From Lumbricus rubellus (taxonomy: Eukaryota > Annelida > Clitellata > Crassiclitellata > Lumbricidae), in contig OX243814.1 in NCBI GenBank assembly GCA_945859605.1, forward strand, positions 27,886,286 through 27,950,285: a DNA stretch of 64,000 bases, read 5' to 3'. Shown in pieces: positions 1-11,039 of the stretch (its first letter is position 1; each line of letters begins with the position of its first letter). Below the pieces are notes generated by a model, which worked only from the letters and a program-made list of their open reading frames with translations, was not told the origin of the DNA and did not search any database. The translations under genes were made by a program, and so were the position numbers.

Positions 1-151
1 GCAAAAAAAGCTATGGCAGAAAAAACCTGACTAGAATAATTATATAACTACAAATTAACCAGCAAATCCTTAAGAAAACAATCGAATCGTTAAAACTTCT
101 ACAGAGATTTCGATTTTAAAGCTAATGAATAATTAATTTGAAAGCATAGAG

Positions 152-157
152 TTTATT
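152..157 (-). terminator. Poly(A) signal of the EF-hand gene
   Basis: AATAAA on the minus strand (TTTATT on plus), 39 nt beyond the stop codon. It is the first such hexamer downstream of the gene. Confidence 0.55.
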
Positions 158-195
158 TATAGTCAGTTAACGTCCAATTCTCGTACGGTATTCGC

Positions 196-394
196 TTAGG
201 CGTGCATGAGAAAGGCGACGAACTCGCTGTACTGCAGTTCGCCATCTTTGTTGGCGTCGTACTTTTCAATTAGGGCCTCGATGTCTGAATCGGACAGACC
301 GAACCGACTGAGCATCTGTTTGGCCTCATCTGTTGAGATGGAACCACTGTTGTCCTTGTCAAACTCACGGAACATCTTCTGGATTTTGTCGGCC
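196..394 (-). CDS. EF-hand gene last coding exon (EF-hands 5 and 6, stop)
   Basis: Acceptor ATGACAG|GGCC; 199 nt encode residues 160-224 with loops DKDNSGSISTDE and DANKDGELQYSE, then TAA at 198-196. With exon 3 it looks like a duplicated two-hand unit, since both exons enter in phase 2 and begin with similar helices (IRRKFGEFDQD / IQKMFREFDKD). Confidence 0.88.
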
Positions 395-1478
395 CTGTCA
401 TATAAAGAATATCATGCATGAAAGCTATCACATGTTCTAGGAATCTAGGCGATAGACTGCGATAGCAGCAAAATTTAAAAACTAAGCTAATACGCAAGTT
501 CGTTCACTATCTAGGCCTAATAGATAGCATCTAGGCCTATAGATAGTTGGAGTAGGCTGTCTGTAATACAAAGTCTAACACATGACAACAGAACATAACA
601 TAATTTACATAAGGTGACCTAACATAGGCCTAGGCCTAAACATGTTTTGCTGCAAAATATTTCAGAGCTCACATTCGTTATTCTCATTCCTCATGCTTCA
701 TTCATTTAGAGCATTTACATAGCGTCCTTCAAGAAACCGCTCAGAGGCGCTCCCAGCCTTTTCGTCCTATCCGCTTTTTGAACCGGAATTATCAATTTGA
801 CACGCGAAATAATACATGTTCATACAAAAACACTTAGGCCTACATTTCGACTTTTGTCATTGGTCCAACTCATTGGTTTCTTGGAAATGTCTGCATTTGA
901 CCTTGACTTGTAGGTTATTGTTTGTATGTGCACTTGACATAGCGCTCTTCAAGCTCCCTACTCAGAGGCGCTCCAAAATATATGATGCAATGTATCTGAG
1001 TGTAGCACATACAGTGAGAATATTACAGTGTCTCTCGAATAGCCTAGGGTCTTGACCTTGAATTCTCCTCACCTTGCCTTGACCTTGCTGTAGAAGGTGA
1101 CGAACTCTTCGAAGCTGAGCTGCCCGTCTCCGTTCTCATCGTAGCGAGCGACCAGTTCCGCCGACTGAGCCGCAGTGAAGGCCAACTCCTTCTCGAGGAT
1201 CTGATGAGCCTCAGCCGCAGACACCGAACCACTGCCATCCTGGTCGAACTCACCGAACTTGCGTCGAATCTCAGCCATTCTTAAATTATTCATGAAAACA
1301 ACTAAATTTATAGTCTACTAAACAAACATAGCGGTCTAATAATAATAATAATAAAAATAAATAATAATAATAATATCTTATTTTTCTTTTACACTTTTAC
1401 AGCTTGAGGGATCCTTACTACCCCGGGCGAAAACCCCCAAAATAATAATAATAATAATAGATAATAATAATAAAAACA

Positions 1479-1512
<34 letters not shown>

Positions 1513-3480
1513 TTGCACTCAAAGATTTAACGCCATAGCTTTCAGGGGCACATTCGCACAACTCGCCGGGGTCGAGGACGACTGATCTGACTACTTTACA
1601 TCTGTTTTAGCTGTATGTAACAATTAGCTCATTATGCCTGTGTTTGTCAGTCGCTCTCTGTTCATCACGCTCAGCCAATTGTTGTTGCACTGTTTGAAAC
1701 GGAAATAAATGATTCTATAATAAAAATTTAAAATAAAAAAAAATAATAATAATAATAACTATAACAATAATTTTTTCTTGTCTGCGTACAAGTTAGGCCT
1801 ATGTAACAATCTTAATTAACATCTTTTACGATCTCCAACCCAAATCGCGCAGACTTTGTACCATAGATCATCTATTGCATTTTACCACCTAGTTCTGGTA
1901 CTGCAGAGCACTTATGGTTTCTTCAACCTTATTATTTTAAGACATAACTTTTAAGACATAACTTATGCTGTGCGTGCGCTAGACGCTAAGAGCGTGTTAC
2001 TGCAATTCATTGCGATCTGCCGCTTATGGCAATAACCCTACCTTTGACAGGTAGGCCTACAATGAGAAAGGTATCTACTATATCACAATCACATACCTGT
2101 GTTCTTCTTCGCTGATTGCCAGAGTGTTGGCTGGCATGGCCTGCAGGAATTCCTCGAAGTTCAGCGATCCGTCACAGTCTAGATCATTGGCACGCATGAT
2201 GCCCTGTCAAAGAACAAACATTTAGGCATGCATCAAAGAACAAACATACACGCATCAAAGAACAAACTTATACGCATCAAAGATCAAACATCCACGCATC
2301 AAAGAACAAACATCTACGCATCAAAGAACAAACATCTAGGCATCAAAGAACAAACATTCACGCATCAAATAACAAACATCAAGGCATCAAAGAACAAACA
2401 TTTAGGCATCAAAAAACAAACATAATATGTTTATTATAGGCATCAAAGGTTCAGAACAAATATCTATAGGCCTACACATCGCAGCATCATCATTGACTAA
2501 TGGCCACAAGTTTGGATTCGTCGAACATATAGGATATAGGCCCTACAGCTGCAGAAAGTCACTGATTTTTATGAATCAATTATTTTGAGTTTAGGCCAAC
2601 TTGGAGGCAAGTGATCAGGGTCTGCCCATGTTAGAACTCAACCACGAGGACAGAGTTAGAAACGATGATTATTCTGAGTCAAAACTCAGAACTTATAAAA
2701 CTCAAAACTTAGTGAATCTTATCCGCTCTTGAAAATAAGTTCATCATAATTTGCTCTAAAATACATTCTGTTCATACGACTAATGCACGACCTACAGGTC
2801 TATCTTATTCTTCTTTTCGAATTTATTCCTTAGTCTTCTTTAAATTTTGCGCATTTTTAGTGCATGCTAATCATTATCAGCACCATAAAATGGTTGTGTC
2901 CGACCGCTATAATGACCAATCGACAGCAGAAGCAAATCAACTGACACTGTTTGACCTCCTCGGAATCTATATATCTGGCCTGGCACCGTAACTGACCCCA
3001 CACAACATGACTCTTGGCAGGATGCTTATCTATAGGCCGACGACGAGCAATAGGCCTAATATGTCTGCAGGCCCTGTGGCTCATAAAAAATTATCTCGAT
3101 TTACATTACATTACCCTTTTCAGTTTAATCACTTCATCGATCAGCATTCGTATACACAACTTTCCGAGCATCCAACAGCAGACGATACGAATAAAGCAGC
3201 AGAGGAAACGAGGGGGTGGGTGGGTGGAAGGGAGGGAGGTACAAGGCTTAGCAGTTATCAAAAGAAATGATGCATCTTCAAATCCCCTGGCCGCCTTCAC
3301 ATCTGTCAGTCTATCGCTTGCTCTTCAGTATCGCTTTACCCGACGTCTGTCTGCGCATGTCTAGTCAGCTCAGCTGCTGGTCAGTGCTGGACCATGGCAC
3401 ATTGGCACCAGGGACGTCATTTCAGTTTTTTCCAGGGGGGGGGCAAAACTTAGCTAGCTTATGTTTCGTATTTAGTCGAT

Positions 3481-3563
<83 letters not shown>

Positions 3564-3594
3564 CATATATAGGGTTGTGTGTGTGCGTGCGTGC

Positions 3595-3640
<46 letters not shown>

Positions 3641-6600
3641 GCTGCAAGCAGCACAAGCCAGTGTTGCACGATGTCTGCATAATTATAAGCCTAACGACAG
3701 AACGAAACCGGTATACATTTAAAAAATGTACATTTATGCAATTGAAACAGTTCAGCTATATCTCTCTATTTCTGTCTGTCTGTCTGTCTGTCTGTCTGTC
3801 CTGTCTGTCTGTCTGTCTGTCTCTCTCTCTGTTATGCGCAGTTGGAGTTGTGTGTAGCCTACTTGCAATGTTTATCTAGTTCAATCAATCAATATTTATA
3901 TAGCGCCCTTCAACATCCATACTCAGAGGCGGTCCTATTCAGGCCATGCAACAAAAATAGAGCTTTACTTACCATCACACCTTTATACAGCTCTTGGCGA
4001 CTACCGTGATTTGGAAACAAGCAGAAAAGCAGAACACTCTCTAGGCCTATAGGTTATGACATTTACCAAGTTCACTTAGTCCTATTTGACATTCACTAAG
4101 AATCCTCTAGATACTTCAATATCAGGTCTCGAAATGAACTGAGCTTGGTTCTGTGTCTAATTAACACACCATATAACTATTCTTATGTGTCTACTCCCAC
4201 TTCCAAAGCTGATGCAGAATATACTGACGCACATATATAAATATATATAAAGCCTACATAAATACATATCTATATATAATATACAATATTATATTATAGG
4301 ATCAAAGTCAGCCTTTCGCCGCAAGTCGATCAGGGCCGATGTACAGTAGGGACCTCGGTATAGATAGGGGGGGAAGTTCCCTTGCTTTCATCATCAAAAT
4401 TTACGACCCTGACTTCTACATTGCTGACTTCTTTAGGACACCGTGATATAGATATGGGGGTAATTAAGTTCCTCCCTTTCATCAACCGGGTTTTACGACT
4501 CTTTTGTACATTGTTGACCTCTATAGCCTATAGGGGTGCTCTGCCATTTTAGCTATTTTCTAACTTAGCACACGAGATCCATTCAATCTCTTGGGAGGTT
4601 TCTATCACTTTAGGAAACCGCTCTGTGCAAAGTTCTGACATCCAGAAATTACCAGATTACAGCACTGACATTGGATACAAGTAGTACTTGGTCGTTTGCT
4701 GTCTTAGATTCCAAGCGAAAAATAAAGATACAATGTATCTTATTTTCATCAAATGAGAAAATGCACTGATATACGTATAAAAAAAATTGTTTTCCGCCAA
4801 ATTCAGGGGGGGGCAAATGCCCCCCCCTGCCCCCCCCCAAATGACGTGCCTGATTGGCACAGGTGCCGACGGCACCACAGCAGCATCCAATCCTCACGAG
4901 GCCATAGATACACACAACACTATATATATATATAATATTAGATATATAACTATATATATTAAAACATATATATATATATGGTCTGGCAAAACGGTTTCGT
5001 ATGAGTATATATATATATATATGTTATATATAATCAGCCGATCCTGTCTTGAGACTTCATCCATGCAATCGACTGTGTATCATTCGTCGTTGTTTTTACA
5101 CCACTCGAAGGTCCAGCGGTGTTAAAAAATATTAATCGTCGAACGGTTGAATTCACTGTGTGCAAGAAAACAGCAGCAGCGTCAAAGAAACAATATGGCG
5201 CATGTTCATGTGTTCATGTGTTCATTTGATCATGTGTTTATGCGTTCACATGTTCATGTGTTCATGTGGTCATGTGGTAATCTGTTCACGTGTTCATGTT
5301 TTCATCTGTTCACATGTTCATGCGTTCATGTGTTCATGTGTTTATGTGATCATCTGTTCACATGCTCATGTGTTCGTGTGATCATTTGTTCATCTGTTCA
5401 TGTGCTCATGTGTTCGTGTGATCATTTGTTCATCTGTTCATGTGTTCATGTGTTTATGTTTTCATCTGTTTATGTGTTCATGTGTTCATCTATTTACATG
5501 CTCATGTGTTCATGTGATCATCTGTTCATGTGATCATCTGTTCACATGCTCGTGTGTTCATGTGATCATCTGTTCATGTGTTCATGTGATCATATGTTCA
5601 CATGCTCATGTGTTCATGTGATCTCATGCTCATGTGTTCATGTGATCATATGTTCATGTGTTCATGTGATCATCTGTTCACATGCTCGTGTGTTCGTGTG
5701 TTCATGTGATCATCTGTTCAAATGTTCATGAGTTTATGTGTTCATCTGTTCATGTGTTCTGTTCATCTGTTCGTGTGTTCATGTGATCATCTGTTCACAT
5801 GCTCGTGTGTTCATGTGTTCATGTTATCATCTGCTCACATGTTCATCTGTTCATCTGTTCATGTGATTATGTGTTCATCTGTTCATATCTTCTGACGCAA
5901 TATGTGTCTGATGTAGAGATCGATTGGAGATCGATGAACATCGAATCTCCATCCATGACCAGAATAATAATAATAATAGCACATTCTGTACGAATTCTCC
6001 TTTAATTAAGAACAACCATTTGATAGCTTTAGCCTACGTGATACAAAACCTGCAGTCAAATTTTTAGAATATTTTATATAGCGCCTGTTCAAGGTAGGCT
6101 ACTCATAAGCGCTCCCAGCTCAACCTCGACTAAAAATTGGACAGCTATGATTGGAATTGTTATACGTTTACAGTTTACTATAGTAGGCGAGTTGAGTTTG
6201 TAATTTTTACATCGTAGTAAGTAGGCCTATACGTAAAACACGCAGAGGACCATGTGAGAATTGGGAGATGAGTCTGAGAGATGAAAAAGCAGTGGTCATC
6301 TGCAAGTGACAGAATTGAAAGCGGATTACGGATCTCTTCAGTAAGATTTATAGACCATTAGACGTGTGAAACGAAGGGTAAATAAGATCATATAATCATG
6401 TTGAATGTTGAAATCTGACCATACCGTATACATACACTTATGGTGAACTGTCAGTTTTTTTGAGAAATTATAAAGAAAAATGCTGTAATAATTCTGTCAC
6501 ATAAAAGAGACAAGCACCTGTTGCTGCTGCAGATAAACAGACAGACAGATAGTTATAGATAGATAGATAGATATAATATATCTAATTTCTATCTATGTCT

Positions 6601-7083
6601 ATCTGTCTGTCTGTTATATTATAGTCTTATGACGATGACTTGAGATGCTGAATATGCCTAGACAGATAGACAGACAGACGGACAAGACAGACAGACAGAC
6701 ATATAAATAGATAGACAGGCAGACATAATTATGCAGACGCTAGATGGCATGCATCTTGAACAAAAGGATAAAAGACAGGCAAAGAACGATAGGATTCATG
6801 AGTAAAAACTTCTTGTCATCATCTATAGCATCTAACGTGTGCGTCTAACTATCCCTGCATCTGCTCCATGTATGTCTCTGTGTTCGTGTCTGTCTGTCCG
6901 TGGACATGTTTTATTGAGTGCTTTCCGTCTTATGTCTCACTGTCCGTCTCCGAGAAATTATACTTAGGAAAAACATCAAACGGAAGGAAGTAGCTGGTCC
7001 TGTCGTCCACCATATCGACCATTCGCGGCTTGTTTGAAACTTTAAACGTGTTTACATAGAACTGTAGACAAAGAGGCCACACG

Positions 7084-7131
<48 letters not shown>

Positions 7132-7795
7132 AACACAGACAGACAGAGAAACAGACAGACAGATAGAGAAACAGACAGACAGACAGAGAAACAGACAGAC
7201 AAGACAGACAGACAAGAAAGACAGAAAGCGACAGACAGACACACAGACACACACAGATAGAAAGACAGACAGACAGACAAACAGAATAACACAGAGGTAT
7301 ATTGATGGACATAGCAAGCTGCTCGCATGCTAAATATGTGTGCATATGCCTAAATACGTGTGTGCCTATCAGCAGCCTATGTGTGTGCGCATGCATCGAA
7401 AACTCCATGCACGTATTATAATACGGACTGTATAAATATACATAGGCATACGTTCGGTCCACACATATGCATACAGGGCATACATATGAATAAATAGCGC
7501 GTTTAATTGACACGAACGTCATGTGTGTGTGCGTGTGTGTGTATGTGTGCGTGCGTCTGTGTTTGTGTATATGTGTGTAGGTATACGTGTGTGCGCGCGT
7601 GTGTGCGTGTGCGTGTGTGTTGCGTGTGTGTGTGTGTGTGTAGATGTGTGTGTGTGTGTATGTCTGTGTGTGTTTGTGTGTGTGCAAGTACGTCTGCATC
7701 GAACGTCGATGATGGAATTGGCAGATGCTACTGGTACTGCTGCTGCTGCTGTTGACAGCGACGTCGAGGGGATAGAAAGGATGAAGAGGGAGGAG

Positions 7796-7833
<38 letters not shown>

Positions 7834-8094
7834 TTGGATGGGGCTGCGTGTATCGGAAGCGACTGTCGCCGTCAAATAAATGATGGAGTCTCGAGAGAAT
7901 TGAAAAAGATTAAGTCGATGGAGAGAGGAGAGAGAAAGGGGGTTGGGAGGGGTCGTCGAAGAATTAGAGTTAAGTACAGTTGATGACAGCAGCTTCACGG
8001 TGATGATGATGACGATTATGACGACGATGACGATGGTGATGGTGATGATTATGACGATGGCCTGAGACGTTGAATATCTGCTTTCAGAGCTCAA

Positions 8095-8125
<31 letters not shown>

Positions 8126-9154
8126 ATCATGATGATCATGATGATGAATATGAATATGAATACAATGATGATTATACTGATGATGATTATGATGATCATG
8201 ATCATGATCATGATAACGATTGATGTGCAAAGGTTCTTCCTGTTGGTCTTGTTGTTTCGTTGCTCCACGGTGATAAGACGGCGATAACATAATGTTGAAT
8301 ACGACACCAATAATTAAATGATAATGACGCAACGACTGCTACGATGATGATTGATAAGATGGCAGGTGCAGTTTGAGAAGAGAATTCGGAGGTCTCCGTA
8401 GGAAAATCAGTGTAGGAATCGTGGAAAAATAACTGGGGGTTGGACCATTATCCACCTGGGATTTGGGTGTGAAAAACAGACTTTACTGTGGGGCTCTAAG
8501 AATTACTGGCGGTTGAAACCCCAACCTCCAACCCTCGGCAATTCTCACCCTGAGGAAAATAGAAGACTAACATAATCGATTTTAGACTGGGTGAGCCGAG
8601 GTCTTTTGTGTGTAAAGTGTAATACGCACATTACGCAGTGTTGGATATTTGAAAGGTAGTGAAAGACAATAGCGATCAACTCGGTTCTATTCATTTGCAT
8701 TCGCAGGACAGTATTTGAGTATTATTTCGCTTGCAGAAGCAATGCCGTGCTTGTGATTGCGATAAAAAAAACACCACATACTGTTTAAAAAACTTATAAG
8801 ACTGACTTGAAAGAGTCTGAAGATCAGAGACATTGGTAAATAGACGCGACCGACGGCAATGATATAACGAGATGAGAGCATGGAGATGATCAAGAGATAT
8901 GCGGATAACGTTTAATGACGAAAAGATGCGGCCTCTCTTTTTTCTCTTTTCTTTCATCCAAGATAAGTTGCGTCATAAAGTTTTAATGAATTGAGAGTAT
9001 CATGTACTAAGCTTACTTATGATTAGGCCTACTAAAAAGGCTTAGTGTCCGAAGTTTGGAAATCGCGGATGAAGAGAGTTTTGTAGATCACAATAGATTG
9101 TCGCAACCTGTCAGAGCCTAAGTTTCTGATATCGATGTTGATGTTGATGTTGAC

Positions 9155-9207
<53 letters not shown>

Positions 9208-9390
9208 GAATGAAGATGCGGAGAAGCAGAAGGAGGAGGACGACGACGACGACTACGACGATGATGATGATGATAACGATGGTGATGATGATGATGATGA
9301 TGAGAATGAAGATGCGGAGAAGCAGAAGGAGGAGGACGACGACGACTACGACGACGACGATGATGATGATGATAACGATGATAATGATGG

Positions 9391-9461
<71 letters not shown>

Positions 9462-10725
9462 CTGATGACTTCGTGGGCGTTCGACACTCGTCGAGGCACA
9501 CAGGTTGAGAAAGACACGGGTGACAAATAGACCTATGTACAAAAATTGACTAACATAGGCCAAAATATAGTTTTAAGGCTTATGCTAAGTCTGTTGAAAA
9601 TGGTCGCAACACTACAAGGAACGATGATCTCACTGAAAATAAAGTTCTAACTGGAGTCGAAATAATTTAAATTAAAATCCATTGCAGGTGCCTGGATGGT
9701 TTTTGACAGCAGCACCTAGGCTGCACCTTGTTGTGAAGATGTATGGGAATCATCTTCGTTCCTCCATATTCGGTGTGTTTATATAGCTCTAAAACTGCTA
9801 TCACATTCACAGATATCGCTTTTCAGTATTAATAGCTAGTGATTTTGATCAATAAATTATGCATGGGAACTGTCCGACACACTGCTTCTCCAATTTGGAA
9901 ATAAAAATTACAAACTTTCGCAGAGCATAATACAAAATACAATGAACAACGATTTCACAGAAAGAGTTCCATCACACAGTTTCATTTTAAATCATTGTTG
10001 TCTTCTAGGAACACAGCAGCAACCCCTTTTTCTAGCATCCAGAACCTGTTCAGTTCAGAGTATCATAAATATACAATGACGGTCGAGAAAACCTCATCCA
10101 GGCAACCAGCGACCTCATGCACCCCAAGACAGACCTCACCCAGGCACCTCCACCTTCCAGGGGGAGGGTCCGTAGCTCAGTTGAGAGAGTGCTGGTCGTT
10201 AAACTGAGAGTCATCCACGCGACCCGGGTTCGAGCCTCACACAGGGCATTAATTTATTAAAAGCTTCTGTTAGCTGCCATTGGCGCTTTGCTGTTGTGTT
10301 GCTTGAGTCGGGTTCTGCTGAAAATAAGATAGACCCTCCCACTTCTGGTTTGGCCGAACCAGGAGTGATCCAGCACTTAGGCCATTAGTGTTAAGTTACC
10401 GAACCCACTGCTGTAAAGCCGACCTGCGTGTCGTGCTATAGTGGGCCATATTTCGTATAACCTGCTCATTCTGCGGTTTGTCAGATTGAATCATTAAACG
10501 AATATTAAAAAGGTAAGCCTACATGTATGTTCCCCGAAAGCCATAACTATCCATTGGACCTACCTCGATTTGGGCGTCGCTGAGTCGGTATCCAAGACGA
10601 CGGGATGCTGTGCGCAGTTCTTTGGCGCTGATCGACCCATCACCGTTCAGATCGAACATCTTGAAGTGGTCCTTGTAGAAACGAAGCTCCTCCTCTGTCA
10701 GCTGTCTTGTCTTTCGCGATGCCAT
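196..10725 (-). CDS. Six-EF-hand calmodulin-like calcium-binding protein (4 coding exons)
   Basis: Spliced minus-strand gene with coding exons 10725-10564, 2203-2097, 1279-1073 and 394-196 (phases 0, 2, 2), giving 675 nt and 224 residues. It starts MASRKTRQLTEEEL and ends AFLMHA before TAA. Six EF-hand loops are visible, at about residues 25-36, 61-72, 102-113, 137-148, 171-182 and 205-216. Each begins with Asp, has Gly at loop position 6 and Glu at position 12, so all six look able to bind calcium. Spacing within pairs matches calmodulin and troponin C, so the protein reads as three calmodulin-type lobes. There is no signal peptide or membrane segment, so it is probably cytosolic. Six hands recall calbindin or secretagogin, but the sequence looks closer to calmodulin/troponin C and is shorter, so I assign no symbol. 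Exon-intron structure is seen directly; calcium sensing or buffering is inferred from the family. Confidence 0.87.
1073..1279 (-). CDS. EF-hand gene coding exon 3 (EF-hands 3 and 4)
   Basis: 207 nt bounded by acceptor TTTAAG|AATGG and donor GCAAG|GTGAGG, phase 2 on both sides. It encodes residues 91-158 with loops DQDGSGSVSAAE and DENGDGQLSFEE, that is, one complete EF-hand pair on a single symmetric exon. Confidence 0.88.
1339..1770. repeat. (AAT)n-rich segments
   Basis: Runs of AAT/TAA at about 1339-1376, 1440-1513 and 1685-1765, separated by unique sequence, in the intron between EF-hand coding exons 2 and 3. Confidence 0.8.
2097..2203 (-). CDS. EF-hand gene coding exon 2 (EF-hand 2)
   Basis: Acceptor TTTGACAG|GGC and donor CACAG|GTATGT frame 107 nt that encode GIMRANDLDCDGSLNFEEF and the start of the linker to lobe 2. 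The join to exon 1 recreates the usual calmodulin spacing between EF loops 1 and 2. The acceptor abuts the 22-bp minisatellite at 2222-2425. Confidence 0.87.
2222..2425. repeat. 22-bp minisatellite next to a splice acceptor
   Basis: About nine copies of a 22-bp unit containing GCATCAAAGAACAAACAT. Read on the minus strand the unit is TTTGTTCTTTGATGC, and the acceptor of coding exon 2 (TGTTTGTTCTTTGACAG) is itself one unit with a changed end. Confidence 0.9.
3481..3634. repeat. (AC)n followed by (GT)n, inverted dinucleotide arrays
   Basis: About 80 bp of AC (3481-3560), a short ACATATATAG spacer, then (GT)n with GTGC variants to 3634. The arms are complementary and could fold into a long hairpin. 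Confidence 0.92.
3768..3832. repeat. (CTGT)n microsatellite
   Basis: Tetranucleotide CTGT/CTGC run ending in CTCTCT. Confidence 0.9.
3884..3935 (-). repeat. Hairpin SINE/LINE tail copy
   Basis: (TCAA)n then ATTTATATAGCGCCCTTCAA and ACTCAGAGGCG: an antisense copy of the shared hairpin module, nested in the hAT-like element. Confidence 0.6.
5199..5888. repeat. Octanucleotide array, about 690 bp
   Basis: Period 8 with consensus TGTTCATG and recurrent variants TGATCATC, TGTTCACA and TGCTCATG, arranged in longer repeated phrases. Because 8 is not a multiple of 3, every forward frame stays open for long stretches and reads as Cys/His/Met/Val-rich peptide. I do not regard these as genes. Confidence 0.93.
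6070..6120 (-). repeat. Hairpin SINE/LINE tail copy
   Basis: TATATAGCGCC...CTACTCATAAGCGCTCCCAG, diverged, no head. A one-base-shorter form of the TAGGCCTA motif (TAGGCTA) sits inside it. Confidence 0.55.
6537..6730. repeat. ACAG/ATAG and CTAT/CTGT inverted tetranucleotide tracts
   Basis: ACAGACAGACAGATAG...ATAGATAG is followed by TATCTAT...CTGTCTGTCTGT at 6537-6613, forming a potential hairpin. A second ACAG tract lies at about 6661-6725. Confidence 0.85.
7085..7290. repeat. (ACAG)n microsatellite, about 200 bp
   Basis: Pure at the left (about 45 bp), then interrupted every 15-20 bp by AAAC or ATAG. The long Cys/Leu/Ser/Val reverse reading frames here are products of the repeat. Confidence 0.92.
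7521..7690. repeat. (GT)n-rich array
   Basis: Impure GT/GC alternation over about 170 bp, with purine-pyrimidine alternation throughout. Confidence 0.88.
7737..8127. repeat. CTG and CAG trinucleotide tracts
   Basis: (CTG)n near 7738-7752, a run of about 12 CAG at 7798-7833, and about 10 CTG at 8096-8125. CAG and CTG runs face each other and could pair. GAT-rich tracts follow from 8002 to 8225. Confidence 0.85.
9139..9464. repeat. (GAT)n block with an internal duplication
   Basis: Three GAT/ATG runs are separated by two near-identical spacers of about 60 bp (each GAGAATGAAGATGCGGAGAA followed by GAGGAC/GACGAC repeats, at about 9205 and 9301). Reverse frames read poly-Ile, poly-His or poly-Val and are not genes. 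Confidence 0.9.
10148..10400 (+). repeat. tRNA-derived SINE, family 2
   Basis: The head GGTCCGTAGCTCAGTTGAGA carries an A-box-like segment and GGGTTCGAGCC a B box about 50 bp later. It ends in CAGGGC rather than a clean acceptor stem and runs on into a body of about 140 bp. A tRNA gene would stop near 10235 with a matched stem, which is not seen. It lies between the EF-hand gene's coding exons 1 and 2, antisense to the gene. Confidence 0.5.
10564..10725 (-). CDS. EF-hand gene coding exon 1 (start, EF-hand 1)
   Basis: ATG at 10725-10723 opens 54 codons with the first EF loop (DLNGDGSISAKE) and ends AQIE before donor GAG|GTAGGT. The reading frame could be extended one codon upstream, but that codon is GTG, so the ATG before GCA is chosen. 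A plausible acceptor (TGTCAG) lies about 20 nt upstream of the ATG, so a 5' non-coding exon probably exists. Confidence 0.85.
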
Positions 10726-11039
10726 CACTTCTGATTAATTTTCCTGACAATCAACACTGTTCTCTATAATGCTAAGTAGGCTATACTGCAATGATGATTA
10801 CAATTATATATCGTTTAAATTCAGAGAGTTTTCGTGAAATTTACGATTGAGAGAACAGAAAAGATCGAGAAAAAGGTGAATCGAGGAGTAAAACCGGATG
10901 GACCGTCGATGAGAAGTGAAAAAAGAAGAAGAAAGGTTGCAATGAGAATCTTAAAGACAAATCTGTTCAAGTGAATGCCACGGCGTTCTTATTACGGTGC
11001 CAGAGACATCACTCAAGCGTGGATTCGAATGAAATATCC

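Larger units (their letters stand above)
395..2096 (-). other. EF-hand introns 2 and 3, repeat-rich
   Basis: Intron 395-1072 carries two antisense copies of the hairpin SINE tail (about 718-758 and 925-976). Intron 1280-2096 carries AAT-rich arrays. Copies of TAGGCCTA occur at about 511, 531, 624, 630, 836, 1796 and 2052, the last two in intron 1280-2096. No further exon is needed or visible. Confidence 0.6.
3409..4852. mobile_element. Non-autonomous hAT-like DNA transposon, 1.44 kb
   Basis: Ends CAGGGACGTCATTT on the left and its near-complement AAATGACGTGCCTG on the right. It is flanked by an identical 8-bp duplication ATTGGCAC at 3401-3408 and 4853-4860. Both ends continue into runs of G or C (a GGGGGGGGCAAATGCCCCCCCC palindrome near 4805). 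The interior holds the (AC)n/(GT)n and (CTGT)n arrays and a hairpin SINE tail; no transposase frame is seen. An 8-bp duplication is typical of hAT elements. Confidence 0.75.

Noticed and set aside
2222..2425. CRISPR-like array
   Set aside because: The 22-bp units are contiguous with no spacers, and the DNA is animal nuclear.
5147..6005. Overlapping Cys/His/Met-rich frames up to 128 codons
   Set aside because: Produced by the 8-bp repeat in all frames; composition follows the DNA repeat, not a protein family.
6930..8310. Reverse frames up to 263 codons rich in Cys/Leu/Ser, Thr/His or Ile
   Set aside because: They run through ACAG, GT, CAG and GAT microsatellites and lack any recognisable domain.
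9032..9563. Open frames rich in poly-His, poly-Ile or poly-Met
   Set aside because: They are the three frames of a GAT trinucleotide block; no start context, splice sites or domain.
10148..10235. Functional tRNA gene
   Set aside because: A- and B-box-like segments are present but the acceptor stem does not pair and a SINE-like body follows.
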